Assembly: GCF_030272615.1 (NCBI RefSeq)
Contig: NC_081410.1
Location: 139,168,849-139,232,848 of the forward strand
Length of the DNA: 64,000 nt
Source: Cryptomeria japonica
Taxonomy: Eukaryota; Streptophyta; Pinopsida; Cupressales; Cupressaceae
Reading direction: 5' to 3'
In this document: one piece after another, positions 54,057-64,000 of the stretch
Numbering within the stretch: position 1 is the stretch's first letter
Layout: every line of letters starts with the position of its first letter
Notes under the pieces: model-generated
Databases searched by the model: none
The model's input: the letters and a program-made list of their open reading frames with translations, nothing else
Told to the model about the DNA's origin: nothing
Position numbers and translations under genes: made by a program

Positions 54057-55080
54057 GTGTCATCCTCATCAATCAATGCTAGTATACCATCACAAAGAAT
54101 ACCGATAATATCAAGTTTCTCAAAACCTATTCAAACACAAACAACAAGTATAACTCAACCAAATATGGATTCGCATATCACCTATTTCACAATACCTAGT
54201 GGAACACACAACACACAAAGTTATAATCTGGGTACCTTCCAACAACCTCCTAGTTATGCAACCATGAATGCTTTTGTAGGACATACACAAACACAAGGTA
54301 TACCTTTGACACAAACAAATATTCTGACACAACAAATACAAAATTTACAACAACAAATGAAGACCATGCAAACTGGTAACGATAAAAAGAGCTACACAAT
54401 GCAGGACTTACATCCTTATCCATTCGATCACACATTATACATGTCATCTTTCCCACAACATTTTGAAACACCCAAATTTGATAGATATCGAGGGAAGGGT
54501 GATCTTAGAGATCATATTAGAGAATTTTTATGGCATGTATAGAAGTCACCTCAAAAGATACTTCTTTAATGAGACTATTTCCTAAAAGTCTGGGAGGCCG
54601 GCTTTAGAGTGGTTTTCACATTTACCACCAACCATCACATCATGGGGAGAATTAGTTGAACAATTTATTGCAAACTTCTCACACAACATTGACACCTTGG
54701 TTACTTTGATGGACTTGTGTGCTGCTAAACAATATGAGAATGAAACATTTGCATGCTTCATACAATGATGGAGGGCTCTCTATAGGAGGTGCAAGATAGT
54801 TGTCCCAGAAACAGAGAAAGTGGATATGTTCACAAAAAATTTGATTCCTAAGATTAAATATCCGATACAAATGTAATGTTTAACCACATTGAAACAAATC
54901 ATGGAAAAGGCTCCCAAATGTGAGAAGGGACTAGTAGAACAAGGTCTTATTAAGTATGGAAACATCAACAACAATGACAAATCTAAGTCTTGTTCAAAAA
55001 ACAAAAATGTGACCAATGATGGTATTGTAGACTCCAGAATGATAAAAAAAACTCAACCCAACCCATTTTATCTTTGAGAA
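54057..55080 (+). pseudogene. Element D gag, capsid domain
   Basis: A Gln/Thr/Ser-rich stretch (54057-54400) is followed by DRYRGKGDLRDHIREFLW, the start of a Gypsy gag capsid domain. After a frameshift near 54540 it continues RPALEWFSHLPPTITSWGELVEQFIANFSHNI and LCAAKQYENETFACFIQ. These match the usual block (ALEWFxxLPPxSIxSWxxLxxxFxxxF). A basic Lys/Asn-rich region ends the part. At least four stops and one shift are seen. Confidence 0.82.
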
Positions 55081-55247
55081 TGATTCAATCATCTAATCCA
55101 CATATAGGGAATAACACAACCTCAACAAATATAAATGCTACACAAAACATGAACACAAGATACCCCAGGGTAAATGCTCCAAGAAGAAATTACACACCTC
55201 TAGGAGAACCTATTGAGTCAATGCTCAAAAAATTAATATAGACAAAC

Positions 55248-56135
55248 ATGATCACTTTACTTGAAGTAAGAGTGTATGAACCAGGTCCTTTCAAACCCAC
55301 ATGGTGGAATGACAATGATTTCTACAATTATCATCAGACTAAAGGTCACAAAATAGCAAGTTGCTACAAATTGAAAAACTTGGTCCAAGATATGATAGAC
55401 CAAGGGGACATCACAATCGATACCGATAAAACCTCAGCAAACACAAATCATACAATTTTTAAGGATCTTTTTGTTAAGGATGATAAAGGGAAAGCTACCA
55501 CATCAGGTACCCAAGACAATACAACTAACTACACAAAAGTCTCATACAACTACACTATTCATGCCATTAGCTCAGGAGATACAACAAATAATGATTCACA
55601 AGAAACACTTGACCAAGATGACCAACATCAAGACACTCACACAAATGATAACCAAATTTGCATGATATCAAAGGCACTGAAGTACGATAATGATAGAAAT
55701 ATTTGTCTCAGAGACTGGGGGCATGATCAACCATTTCACTTAGGTTGGTTTGAAGATGAACTCATAGAGCACATTATGGATGTTAAATATACACATAAAG
55801 ACTATGAAGAGGGATTTAACATAAATCTTGATAAAACAACCTATGATATAGACAAATCTTGTATGTTAAATGATACAGTCGCTACAATCACCATAACTCC
55901 CAGAGAAAGAGACTGTGCAATAGTTACTCGCATATCAAAGGTAACTTTACAAGGAATACCACAAAATCAACCACCAGAAGTAGGGACTTACAATGTTGTT
56001 GAGCAACTTATGAAAACTCCAACACAAAGATCATTATTTGAACTATTGCGTATTTCACCCACTCATAGAGTTATACTGGACAAATCACTTCAAGATTCAG
56101 TAGTGGACAAAGATATAGATGAAAATGCCTTCTAG
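55248..56135 (+). pseudogene. Element D gag C-terminus and pre-protease region
   Basis: The 295-codon frame holds YNYHQTKGHKIASCYKLKNL followed by VQDMIDQGDITID. In plant Gypsy gag this corresponds to a C-x2-H...H-x4-C knuckle; here the first Cys is Tyr. An acidic, Thr/Asn-rich linker follows. It ends with VVEQLMKTPTQRSLFELLRI and VILDKSLQDS, the block before the protease, similar in position to YDLIEQLKATPTKISLWDLI of i2. One TAG separates it from the protease. Confidence 0.8.
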
Positions 56136-56800
56136 TCTATGGTGGGAAATCTACCGCAAGGCACACATATTGCATTCACAGAACAAGATATTCCAAGTGG
56201 TAGACTGCTTCATAATGACCCACTACATCTAGAAGCTTACATTCACAAGAGAAGAATCAGAAGAGTACTCATAGATGGGGGAGCCAGTCTCAACATTTGT
56301 ACTTTAAAGTTGGTTGAAAAGCACTAGGATATTCTGAACTTCACATTTATTCTTCCAAGAGGATAAATATCAAGGCTTACGATGATGAAGAACATCCATC
56401 AAAAGGCGTTGTAACATTACCTTTACAAGTAGGACCTATAATGACAGAGGTTGCTTTTCAAGTCTTGGATAAAGAACTAGAATATAACATGTTATTGGGC
56501 TGCCCATGGATCCACACCATGCAAGAAGTACCATCCATATTTCATCAGTGTGTCAAATTCCCATACAATGGTATTGAAATCACCATAAAGGGTGATCCAA
56601 ATCCATTCCAACATTGCATTTACCTAAAAGACAGTGTGGATAGTCAAGTACCTATCAATCAGGCTGCACCTCTCACTACACAACTAGAAACATTAAATAT
56701 CACAGAAACAAAAAAGGAAATGCCTACAACATCCTCCTTACAAATAAAAGATATGGGTTGTGGAGAGTACTCTATTGCAAATACGTTAAGTGGGAGATAG
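56136..56800 (+). pseudogene. Element D retropepsin-like protease
   Basis: IAFTEQDIPSGRLLHNDPLH leads into RRVLIDGGASLNICTLKLVE, where D-G-G-A carries the catalytic Asp (56274-56276). A TAG and a frameshift follow. VTLPLQVGPIMTEVAFQVLD, MLLGCPWIHTMQEVPSIFHQ and VKFPYNGIEITIKGDPNPF complete the fold. It is the closest relative of the i2 protease in this window. Confidence 0.88.
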
Positions 56801-57170
56801 TTGTCTCTTTCTCCTATGTCCTTTGGGAAACCTCACACTACAGTGCAAAAACAAGACAAAGGAAAAGAAATTGTCAGATATACAGACTCATGCTCTTTCA
56901 TTAGATGGGGTGACTTACAAGAAGAATCCCTGAATGAAGATGTTAACCATTGGATATATAGAGAAGAAGATCACATGATGATACCTAGAATACCCATAGA
57001 TCAGTATGGAAATGGATTCAAAATACTCCAAAGACATGGATATGATGGTACCACAAGCCTTGGGTTGTAGAAACAAGGAAGACTAGAACCTGTTGTTCCT
57101 AATGATAATCTAGGGAATCAAGGATTGGGATATAAGCATGTACAACATATCACCGAAAAAAGATAGTGTA
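56801..57170 (+). pseudogene. Element D G-patch domain
   Basis: In the 89-codon frame to 57070, YGNGFKILQRHGYDGTTSLGL (about 57004-57067) begins a G-patch. After a TAG it continues KQGRLEPVVPNDNLGNQGLGYK. The Gly/aromatic pattern and position after the protease match i2. It probably binds RNA or a helper protein; that role is inferred from G-patch proteins in general. Confidence 0.75.
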
Positions 57171-57765
57171 CCCTCGATATACTAAATCGACCAACTAAAC
57201 CATCAGACTACATACCACAAGATGATTTGTCACACAGGCACTTCCATTTTCATCTCAAATAAGTAATCAGGTACCCACATCACCTAGTGCAGAATCAGAT
57301 GGAGAAGACATGAGACAACTCTTGCAAGAACCTACCATTGAGTTACAAAATGATGCAATTATTGACACAACAGTATAGGCTAATGTGGCAATAGATGCAG
57401 GTTTACCACCATCACCAGAATCCCATCTATGGTTATTGTCACTACTTCTACCACGAGAAACAACTCAGGCTCAACCTAATGAAACAAATGAAGAAATATT
57501 GTAAAGGCTTATACCAGGCTTAAGAAGGGTAACTAATGTCCAAAGAAGACTAGTCAATCTACAATAGAATTAGAGACAAGAACAAGAAGAAATAAGTGAT
57601 GATAGGTCATATGATGAAACATATATTGAAAGTGAGACAAACTCTCATGACTACAAATTCTTATCACTCCATGATTCTAGCCCACTAGAAAGTGTAATAT
57701 CAAGCTATCAAATAAAGCTTATATAGGATGAAGATACACAAAGTCAGTCAAAAAATCAAGTCTTC
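57171..57765 (+). other. Element D linker between G-patch and RT
   Basis: This 600-bp stretch is rich in acidic residues and Gln, with many stops (mostly TAG). It keeps no recognised domain. Confidence 0.5.
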
Positions 57766-58423
57766 ATGTTATCAGAGTCTACTAAAGAAGGGATAATTGA
57801 TTTACCCCTAGTGCATTCACACTTGATTGATTGGGGGCAAGAAGGAAAAGCAATGCCGGATTGGTTTGAAAATGATGAAGCAATTTCAGAATTTCTAGTA
57901 GTCGAAGAGGGATTTCCGCAAGGTGATCATAAAGCAGGGTTTGTTATAGACCTGAATAGAATAACATACTTTGGAGAAGAAAGTACTTCTACAATAGAAG
58001 GTAAGGATCAAACTACCCATAATGGCAAGAGTGACTTGCGTAATCTTCCTAGGGAAAGAGAAAGTTCAGTAATACTTACAGAGGAAACAAAAGAAGTAAA
58101 CATGGCAGAAGGGGAGGTTGTACATAACATCCATTTGGTAAAATCAGTAAGCAAAGAAGAAAAAGATAGATTCATTCATTTTTTCAAACAAAGACCTATT
58201 AACTTTGCTTGGTCGTATTCAGACATGCTAGGCTTAGACTCTAAATTAGTGTTGCATCACTTACCTTTGACACCGGGAGTTAAACCTTACAAGCAAAAAT
58301 TGAGAAAAATGCATCCAAGTATCGCATTACTTGTTAAAATAGAACTACAAAAGTTGTTGGATGTAGGTTTATTAGACCTATTGACTATGCGGAATGGATA
58401 TCCAATTTGGTGCATGTGACTAA
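57766..58423 (+). pseudogene. Element D reverse transcriptase, N-terminal part
   Basis: VVHNIHLVKSVSKEEKDRFI, then FFKQRPINFAWSYSDMLGLD and LHHLPLTPGVKPYKQKLRKM form the N-terminal RT region of Ty3/Gypsy. After a shift near 58360 the frame is FIRPIDYAEWISNLVHVT, cut at 58423 by s2. RT resumes at 59634. Confidence 0.9.
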
Positions 58424-59628
58424 TGATGAATACTAGGGGGGGGGGGGTGGTGAATTAGTATTCCAAAAATTACTGTACATAAACACTTTAATAGTCTAGC
58501 AGTAAACCGGTAAAACAATTTAGCAAACAAACTGGTTAACACACATGCAAACCAAATAGAAAATAATTCATTCACCCACAGAAGCACAATCACCATAACA
58601 CAAGAGATTTTGACATGGAAACCCAAATGGGAAAAACCACGGTGAGATAAAACTCATAAGTAACTATCTGCAGAATAGTAACCAGACCGGTTAAGGTCAT
58701 ACAATGTTCTTTACTAGAACAAATCCTATTAGGAATCTCAATCTCTGTTAGGAGATAAGTCCGATTAAAGACTACCTTGTGAGAGGATTTTAGATCCACA
58801 TATGTGAACCACCTTGTTAGAGGATTTACAAAGGCTTTTCTGGGCCTACCCGGTTAAGGGTTTCTAACTTGTCAAAGATGTGAGTAATCAACATGTGAAT
58901 GATCTAGCAAATGGCACAGTCTTCTTGATTAGATCCATTGTAGCTCATAACTAATGCATTTTAGCATTACTTTAGTCTTCAGTAACTCCTTACTCTGTTA
59001 CAACTCACAGACTTGATCTTCTTAGTTAAGATCGCACATTCAAGAGCTCATCAACCACCACAAACCCTATAAGCTACACACATACTAAAAACCTAGATAT
59101 GATGTCCTTAAAAGGAATCTGATTTCATGTTGGTCCAATAGGATTACATTGCAAGTTCCTAGGTTCATTGTATCTAGACACATTTGGTAACACGACACAA
59201 AATCACCATCAAAGTGTTGGTGGATGGTAACTCATCACACAAATATACCGGTTGGTAACTCATCATAGAGTATAACCGATTTGTCCAACTTTCCGGTTAC
59301 CGGTTGGTAACTCAGAGTAATATAGGTTTAACGAATTACCAGTTTACAAAAATTGAAGACTGGGAAAAAGATAACTACTGCTTCTGGCCTCTTTGCTCCA
59401 CTCCACTTGAGATCCTTAAACTGCTTGATCTCTCTATGCCGCTTGGGTATTTATACCATTTGAGATTGGTAAACAGTTTCTGCATAACAACAGTAGTCTA
59501 AAGACTACAACATGATACCAGTTTGGAACAATTACTGGTTGAGCACAATTCATACATTCTCAAAGTGATCTCATAGCAAGTGTGTGTCCATCAATGACAA
59601 TCACAACATAATCATCAAAATGCCAACA
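58424..59628 (-). mobile_element. s2: solo LTR of a Copia-type element, reverse orientation (1205 bp)
   Basis: ACTAA lies at 58419-58423 and 59629-59633. Minus-strand ends are TGTTGGCATTTTG and TATTCATCA. Removing it joins VHVT to KPIGGIRICTDF of the RT. The end near 58440 holds a C-rich motif in antisense (AATTCACCACC...), like the Copia A LTR. No internal region is seen. Confidence 0.9.
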
Positions 59629-59633
59629 ACTAA

Positions 59634-60240
59634 GCCCATAGGAGGCATAAGGATTTGCACGGATTTTCGGGATCTAAATAAAGCTTGTCCTAAGGATGAC
59701 TTCCGGCTACCTAATATCGACATGATAGTTGACCTAATAGCTGGAAATGAGATGCTATCCTTAATGGATGGTTTTTCAGGATACAACCAGATTAAAATTG
59801 CACTAGAAGATCAACATAAAATGGCCTTTACATGCCCATGAGGAACATACTGCTAGAATGTGATGCCATTTAGTCTCAAAAATGTCGGAGCAACATACCA
59901 AAGAGCCATGACAATATTGTTTCATGACATGATCTACAACATAATGTAAGATTATGTGGATGACATATTGGCTAAATCACAAACAAGAGAGAGTCACCTT
60001 GTAGTTCTTACATAGATATTTGATCAGTTGGAACAATATAATGTCAGATTAAACCTAATAAGTGTGTTTGGCATAACAACAGGTAAATTGTTAGGGTTTA
60101 TAGTGTCAAATAGAGGAATTGAAATAGACCCTACCAAGGTCAAGGCAATCATTGATATGCAACCTCCGTCAAAACTTAAACAACTCTGAGGGTTACAAGG
60201 AGGACTGCAATCTATAAGGAGATTCATAGCATAGCTTGCA
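59634..60240 (+). pseudogene. Element D reverse transcriptase, palm and C-terminal part
   Basis: KPIGGIRICTDFRDLNKACPKDDF, then MLSLMDGFSGYNQIKIALED and MPFSLKNVGATYQRAM are the classic RT blocks. The catalytic YVDD is intact at 59953-59964 in DYVDDILAKS. GKLLGFIVSNRGIEIDPTKVKAI follows. Stops after FTCP (TGA), TYC (TAG), NIM (TAA) and KQL (TGA) show it is not expressed as a whole protein. Confidence 0.93.
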
Positions 60241-60800
60241 GATAAGTGTCACCCATTCTAGCATTTACTTAGGAAAAGAGTTACTTTTAAATAGACAGAA
60301 CAATGCCATGAAACTTTCCAAGCTCTGAAAGATTATCTTTTGAACACACCAGTGTTAATGTCTCCTACTCTAGGAAAACCTCTATTGTTATACATATCAG
60401 CAACAAACTTAGCTCTAGGAGCTCTATTGGCATAGCATGACAAAAATGGAAAAGAAAGAGCCATTTATTATATAAGTAGGACTTTGATCGGCCATGAGCT
60501 TAATTATACCCCTTTAGAGTGAGCATGCTTAGCAGTAATATTTTCATCCCAAAATCTTAGACATTACATGATGAGTCATAAGGTACAACTCATCGCATGC
60601 TTTGACCCACTCAAGTACCTATTGAGCAGAGCAACATTAACCGAGCGATTGGCTAAGTTGGTTATGATCCTGAGCGAGTTTGATATAGAATACATAGACA
60701 TAAAAGTCATCAAAGGAAACATTATAGTAGATCAATTAGCAGAGGCTCCTTTACAAGACAATCACTCATTGCTGATAGACTTTCTAGATGCATCTATGTT
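60241..60800 (+). pseudogene. Element D first RNase H domain
   Basis: FQALKDYLLNTPVLMSPTLGKPLLLYISATN opens the RT-linked RNase H. It continues NLALGALLA, a TAG, then NGKERAIYYISRTLIGHELNY and FSSQNLRHYMMSH. The residue aligned with the usual catalytic Asp of this block is Asn (SATN). In Tat elements the second RNase H is thought to take over the activity. Confidence 0.85.
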
Positions 60801-61334
60801 TACACTAACTACCTCTGGAATGTGGAAATTATACTTTGATGGGTCATATACAAGTCACGGATCTGGAGCAAGGATTATCTTCATTACTCCTCAAGGGGAT
60901 GTTATAACTAAGTCATTTAGGATCAATTTCCAATGCATGAACAATATAGTTGAATACGAAGCTCTCCTCATAGGGCTTCATACAACTGTACAATGGAGAA
61001 TACAAGAGTTACAGGTCTATGGTGATTCACAGTTGATTGTAAACTTGGTCAATGATGATTACAACATGAAGGATAACAAAATCATGCCTTATAAGAAGTT
61101 GGTCAAAGATTACAAGGAGCACTTCAACAAAATTACCTTCGAATAGATCCCAAGGATACAAAACAAGGTAGCAGATGCAATGGATACCATAGGATCTCTT
61201 CTCAATATGCCTGCTAACAAAACTTAGTTTGAGTTCATCATAGAAAAGTTGATGCTACCGGCATATGAGACTCCCCTATCAGAATATGTATGTGAAATTG
61301 TGGGTCCAGAATCACCTTGGTACAATGAAATATA
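60801..61334 (+). pseudogene. Element D second (plant/archaeal-type) RNase H
   Basis: MWKLYFDGSYTSHGSGARII carries the first catalytic Asp. NNIVEYEALLIGLHTTVQ holds the Glu, LQVYGDSQLIVNLVND the second Asp, and NKVADAMDTIGSL the last Asp after one TAG. All four acids are visible. This second RNase H is characteristic of Tat elements. The following 150 bp (EYVCEIVGPESPWYNEIY) is the usual spacer before integrase, cut by s3 at 61334. Confidence 0.9.
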
Positions 61335-62127
61335 TGTTAGGAATCCCACAGATACTAAGAGGGGGGGTGAATCAATATCTAACCGGTGAGTAGAATTTCT
61401 TGAATTAAAACATGCACAACATATTATAATAGTGTACCGGTATGCAAGAAATAATGCAATAAACTGAATCAAGAACATCCACATGAAAAGCACACCATAA
61501 CACAAGATTTTAACGAGGAAACCCGGTGTGGGGAAAACCTCAGTGGGATTTGTGACCCACAATATTCACTCACTGGCCAATAAGAGAATATTACTTACAA
61601 TAGGGGCCTGCACATGTAGGAAGGCCAACTGCCTAGAGCTCACTGCTCAATGGGAAGTCTCACTCACTTACAATGAGGATTATACAAATCCAATATCTTG
61701 TACTACTTTACAATAGCATCTATAATGCTTGATCTAGTAATGGTTGCTGCTCTGCTTCTTACATAAACCCTTAGCCTATATTTTGCATAATAGGTCTACC
61801 TAATATTTTTCCTTAACGCTTCCTCACTCATACCAAATGTCTACAATGATCTCTTTTATGTATAAGAGTCATTTTACAATTTGCCAAATCAACTTACAAA
61901 GTTTTTATAATAATAAACAAAATATAATATAACAAAATCCTGTCAGCCTCTGTGCCGGTATACTTCTTTTCTTTGTGCTAGTGTCGGTGTCTTGAGTGTC
62001 GGTGTAGAGTGTGATCTGTTGATGCCAGTATAATGCCTTTGTCGGTGCCATAGGATTGCAAGGTTACCGTCAATGACAAAACCTTCAATCACATACAATG
62101 TCTCATTAGAGTATGCATATGCCAACA
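61335..62127 (-). mobile_element. s3: solo LTR of a Copia-type element, reverse orientation (793 bp)
   Basis: ATATA flanks it at 61330-61334 and 62128-62132. Minus-strand ends are TGTTGGCATATGC and GGATTCCTAACA. It is similar over its length to s1 and to the element C LTR, including the ATTCACCCCCCCTCTTAG motif near 61360. Removing it joins WYNEIY to TYLHTQYMSPDLS. Confidence 0.92.
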
Positions 62128-62132
62128 ATATA

Positions 62133-63357
62133 TACATATTTACACACCCAATACATGTCACCAGATCTGTCCAGAAATCAAAAGAAGACCTTTATTAGTT
62201 AGGCATCTAGGTACACCATTATAGCTAATACATTGTAAAGAAAGGTTTTTGATGGAACTATTCTCCGATGTATGGGTGAGAGTGAAGCACACCTTGCTGT
62301 AAAAGAAGTCCATGATGGAATTTGTGGGGCTCACCAAAGCGGTCTGTCATTGTCAAAGAAATTGTTGAGAACAGGTTATTATTGGCCAACTATGGAAAAG
62401 AATGCTTACAAGTATGTACAAAAGTGTAAACAATGCCAAATGCATGGAGACCTTATTCATGCACCAACACAAGATCTTCAACCCATTACATCACCATGGC
62501 CATTTTCACAATGGAGATTAGATCTAGTGGGTAAGATCAACCCTACTTCTTCCAATGGGTACAAGTTTATCTTGATAGCCACTGAGTACTTTACCAAATG
62601 GGTAGAGGCGATTCCTCTAACATACACTACTGGAAAGCAGATATCAAAATTCATACTCAACTACATTATATGTAGATACTGAGTTCCAATGTGCTTTGTT
62701 ACAGAAAATGGACGTCCATTTAAAAACTAAGAAGTGAAAGAGTTGTGCGACAAATTTCACATACAATAGAGATTTGCCACGCCATATTATCCACAAAGTA
62801 ATGGACAAGCAGAGGCTACAAATAAAATAATATTGAAAATTCTTAAGAAAGTAGTCACTGACACAAGATGGGACTGGCATCTCCAGTTAAATCCCGCTCT
62901 TTGGGCTTACAGAAAAGGAGTACACACACCTATAGGAGCAACACCATATTCCTTGGTCTATGGTACAGAAGCAATACTCCCCATTGAAATAGAAATACCA
63001 TCTCTAAGAGTCTCCTTACAGAACATCATATCAGAGGAAGACTATAGGGTAGCAAGGTTACAAGAACTCGAAACCCTTGATGAAAAAAGACAAACAACAT
63101 TCAACCATTTACAAGGATATCAAAACAGACTGAGACGGAGTTATGATAAAAGGGTTCACCCATGAACTTTTTAAGTGGGAGATCTAGTACTTAAATAGAA
63201 TCAAAGGAACCTAGCGGAACAAGAAAGGCCAAATAAATTCGAACCTAACTGGCTAGGTCCTTTCATTATAACAAGGGTCATAGCCAATGGAGCATATAAT
63301 TTGGCTACCATGGAGGGAGATCCACTGTCTGATCCTATGGGCAACATGCACCTTAAG
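62133..63357 (+). pseudogene. Element D integrase
   Basis: EVHDGICGAHQSG and VQKCKQCQMHG form the H-H-C-C zinc region. The core has Asp in SQWRLDLVGKI. The second position reads VTENGRPF, where the family has Asp (SDNG/TDNG); Glu at 62704-62706 is a conservative change. The Glu is intact in SNGQAEATNKI. LWAYRKGVHTPIGATPYSLVYGTEAILPIE is a hallmark Gypsy block. VGDLVLK and KFEPNWLGPFIITRV end the protein. Five or more stops interrupt it. I see no chromodomain. Confidence 0.92.
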
Positions 63358-64000
63358 TGATATTATACCTAAGGGCTATGTAGTTTAGGTTTTACTTTTC
63401 GCATTGCATATCATATCATTTAAAAACATCTACATCACATATAGTTTCTTTTTCAAATGCATCGCATTCTCAAAGTTTCAGAATTTACATATAGGAGCAT
63501 CAATAAAACAAGGTAATTGTTCAAGTTTGTCATCTGTTTGCATTCAAGAGAAGCAAGGGTTGTTTCCTTTCTTAAATATTTGGTTATGAAGTCTTTGAGG
63601 TCCTAAGGTCATTCATTTTCAACATTACCCTGTGACAACACTTTAATTATGGTTGGGTAGTGATTTCACTATTTGAGACTTGATTACCCAAAATCTATCA
63701 ATTGCTATATCTCAAACACATTAAGAAAATCTCTAATTCACTCGAGACACCTAGTTGATCATATGACTAGTGAAAAATCTAAAATTCTACTTCAATGCCA
63801 TTGTAATTGTTAGACCTAAGTAGGTTTCATTACTTACAAGTCAAGTCAAAAAAAAAAGAAAAAAAAAAGAAGAGCTATGCCAAATTCATCTCAAGGCAAA
63901 AGGGCAATGATATATAACTGAATTATCATGTATACAAATGCGATAAAAAATCTTGACTATGGGAACATGCAAGTAACTCCATCAGGGCTATGAACGCCTA
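63358..64000 (+). other. Element D 3' untranslated region
   Basis: No domain is seen after the integrase stop. An A-rich run lies at about 63847-63872. The polypurine tract and 3' LTR are beyond the window. Confidence 0.6.

Larger units (their letters stand above)
48774..64000 (+). mobile_element. D: Tat-like Ty3/Gypsy element, 3' end outside the window
   Basis: It starts TGTAGACACC inside the C 3' LTR; the left duplication would be GTAGT (48769-48773). In order it has a 5' LTR, a primer-binding site, a repeat-rich leader, gag, protease, G-patch, RT, RNase H, a second RNase H, integrase and 3' untranslated sequence. Two RNase H domains are a known mark of the Tat lineage. Three reverse-orientation solo LTRs interrupt it, two of them inside pol. 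All its coding modules carry stops. Confidence 0.9.

Overview
The window is plant nuclear DNA made entirely of transposable elements. I found no host gene, rRNA, functional tRNA or CRISPR array. AT-rich composition, LTR retrotransposons from several lineages, deep nesting, long LTRs and heavy stop-codon decay suggest a large-genome seed plant. A gymnosperm is my best guess, by inference only.

The whole window reads as one nest. The root is an old Ty1/Copia element, here called B, visible at 33237-36470. Everything left of 33237 is a second Copia element, A, inserted in B's gag zinc knuckle. A is cut by three insertions: i1 (316-4743, unclassified, perhaps a solo LTR) in gag; i2 (5815-14480, 5-bp duplication AGAGG) in integrase; and i3 (16471-31220, duplication GACAT) at the end of RNase H. 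i3 carries a small element, i3a (20894-23472, duplication CCCCC), in its own 5' LTR. A's reading frame resumes after each insertion, which proves the order. A ends with its 3' LTR at 31736-33236.

To the right, B's RNase H is cut at 36471 by an LTR fragment, G. G is cut at 36688 by C, a pol-less Copia-type element whose gag has a coiled coil and four zinc knuckles, followed by an unknown protein. C holds F (40371-46373), a gag-protease-only Gypsy element in an LTR-internal-LTR-internal arrangement. C's 3' LTR is cut at 48774 by D, a Tat-like Ty3/Gypsy element that runs off the window. D has gag, protease, G-patch, RT, two RNase H domains and integrase, and is cut by three solo LTRs, all in reverse orientation.

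A, B and D carry full pol modules, all broken by stops. i2, i3, C and F keep gag (i2 and F also protease) but have no pol, so they look like non-autonomous elements that would need enzymes supplied by others. i2 shares its primer-binding site, protease and G-patch layout with D, which makes a D-like element its likely partner.

Features of note: a GC-rich array of six dyads at 3539-3742; a tRNA-Arg-like relic in both i3 LTRs, whose primer-binding site also looks tRNA-Arg-like; a duplicated primer-binding site in i3a; G-patch domains beside retropepsin in two families; and a chimeric reading frame at the F/C junction.
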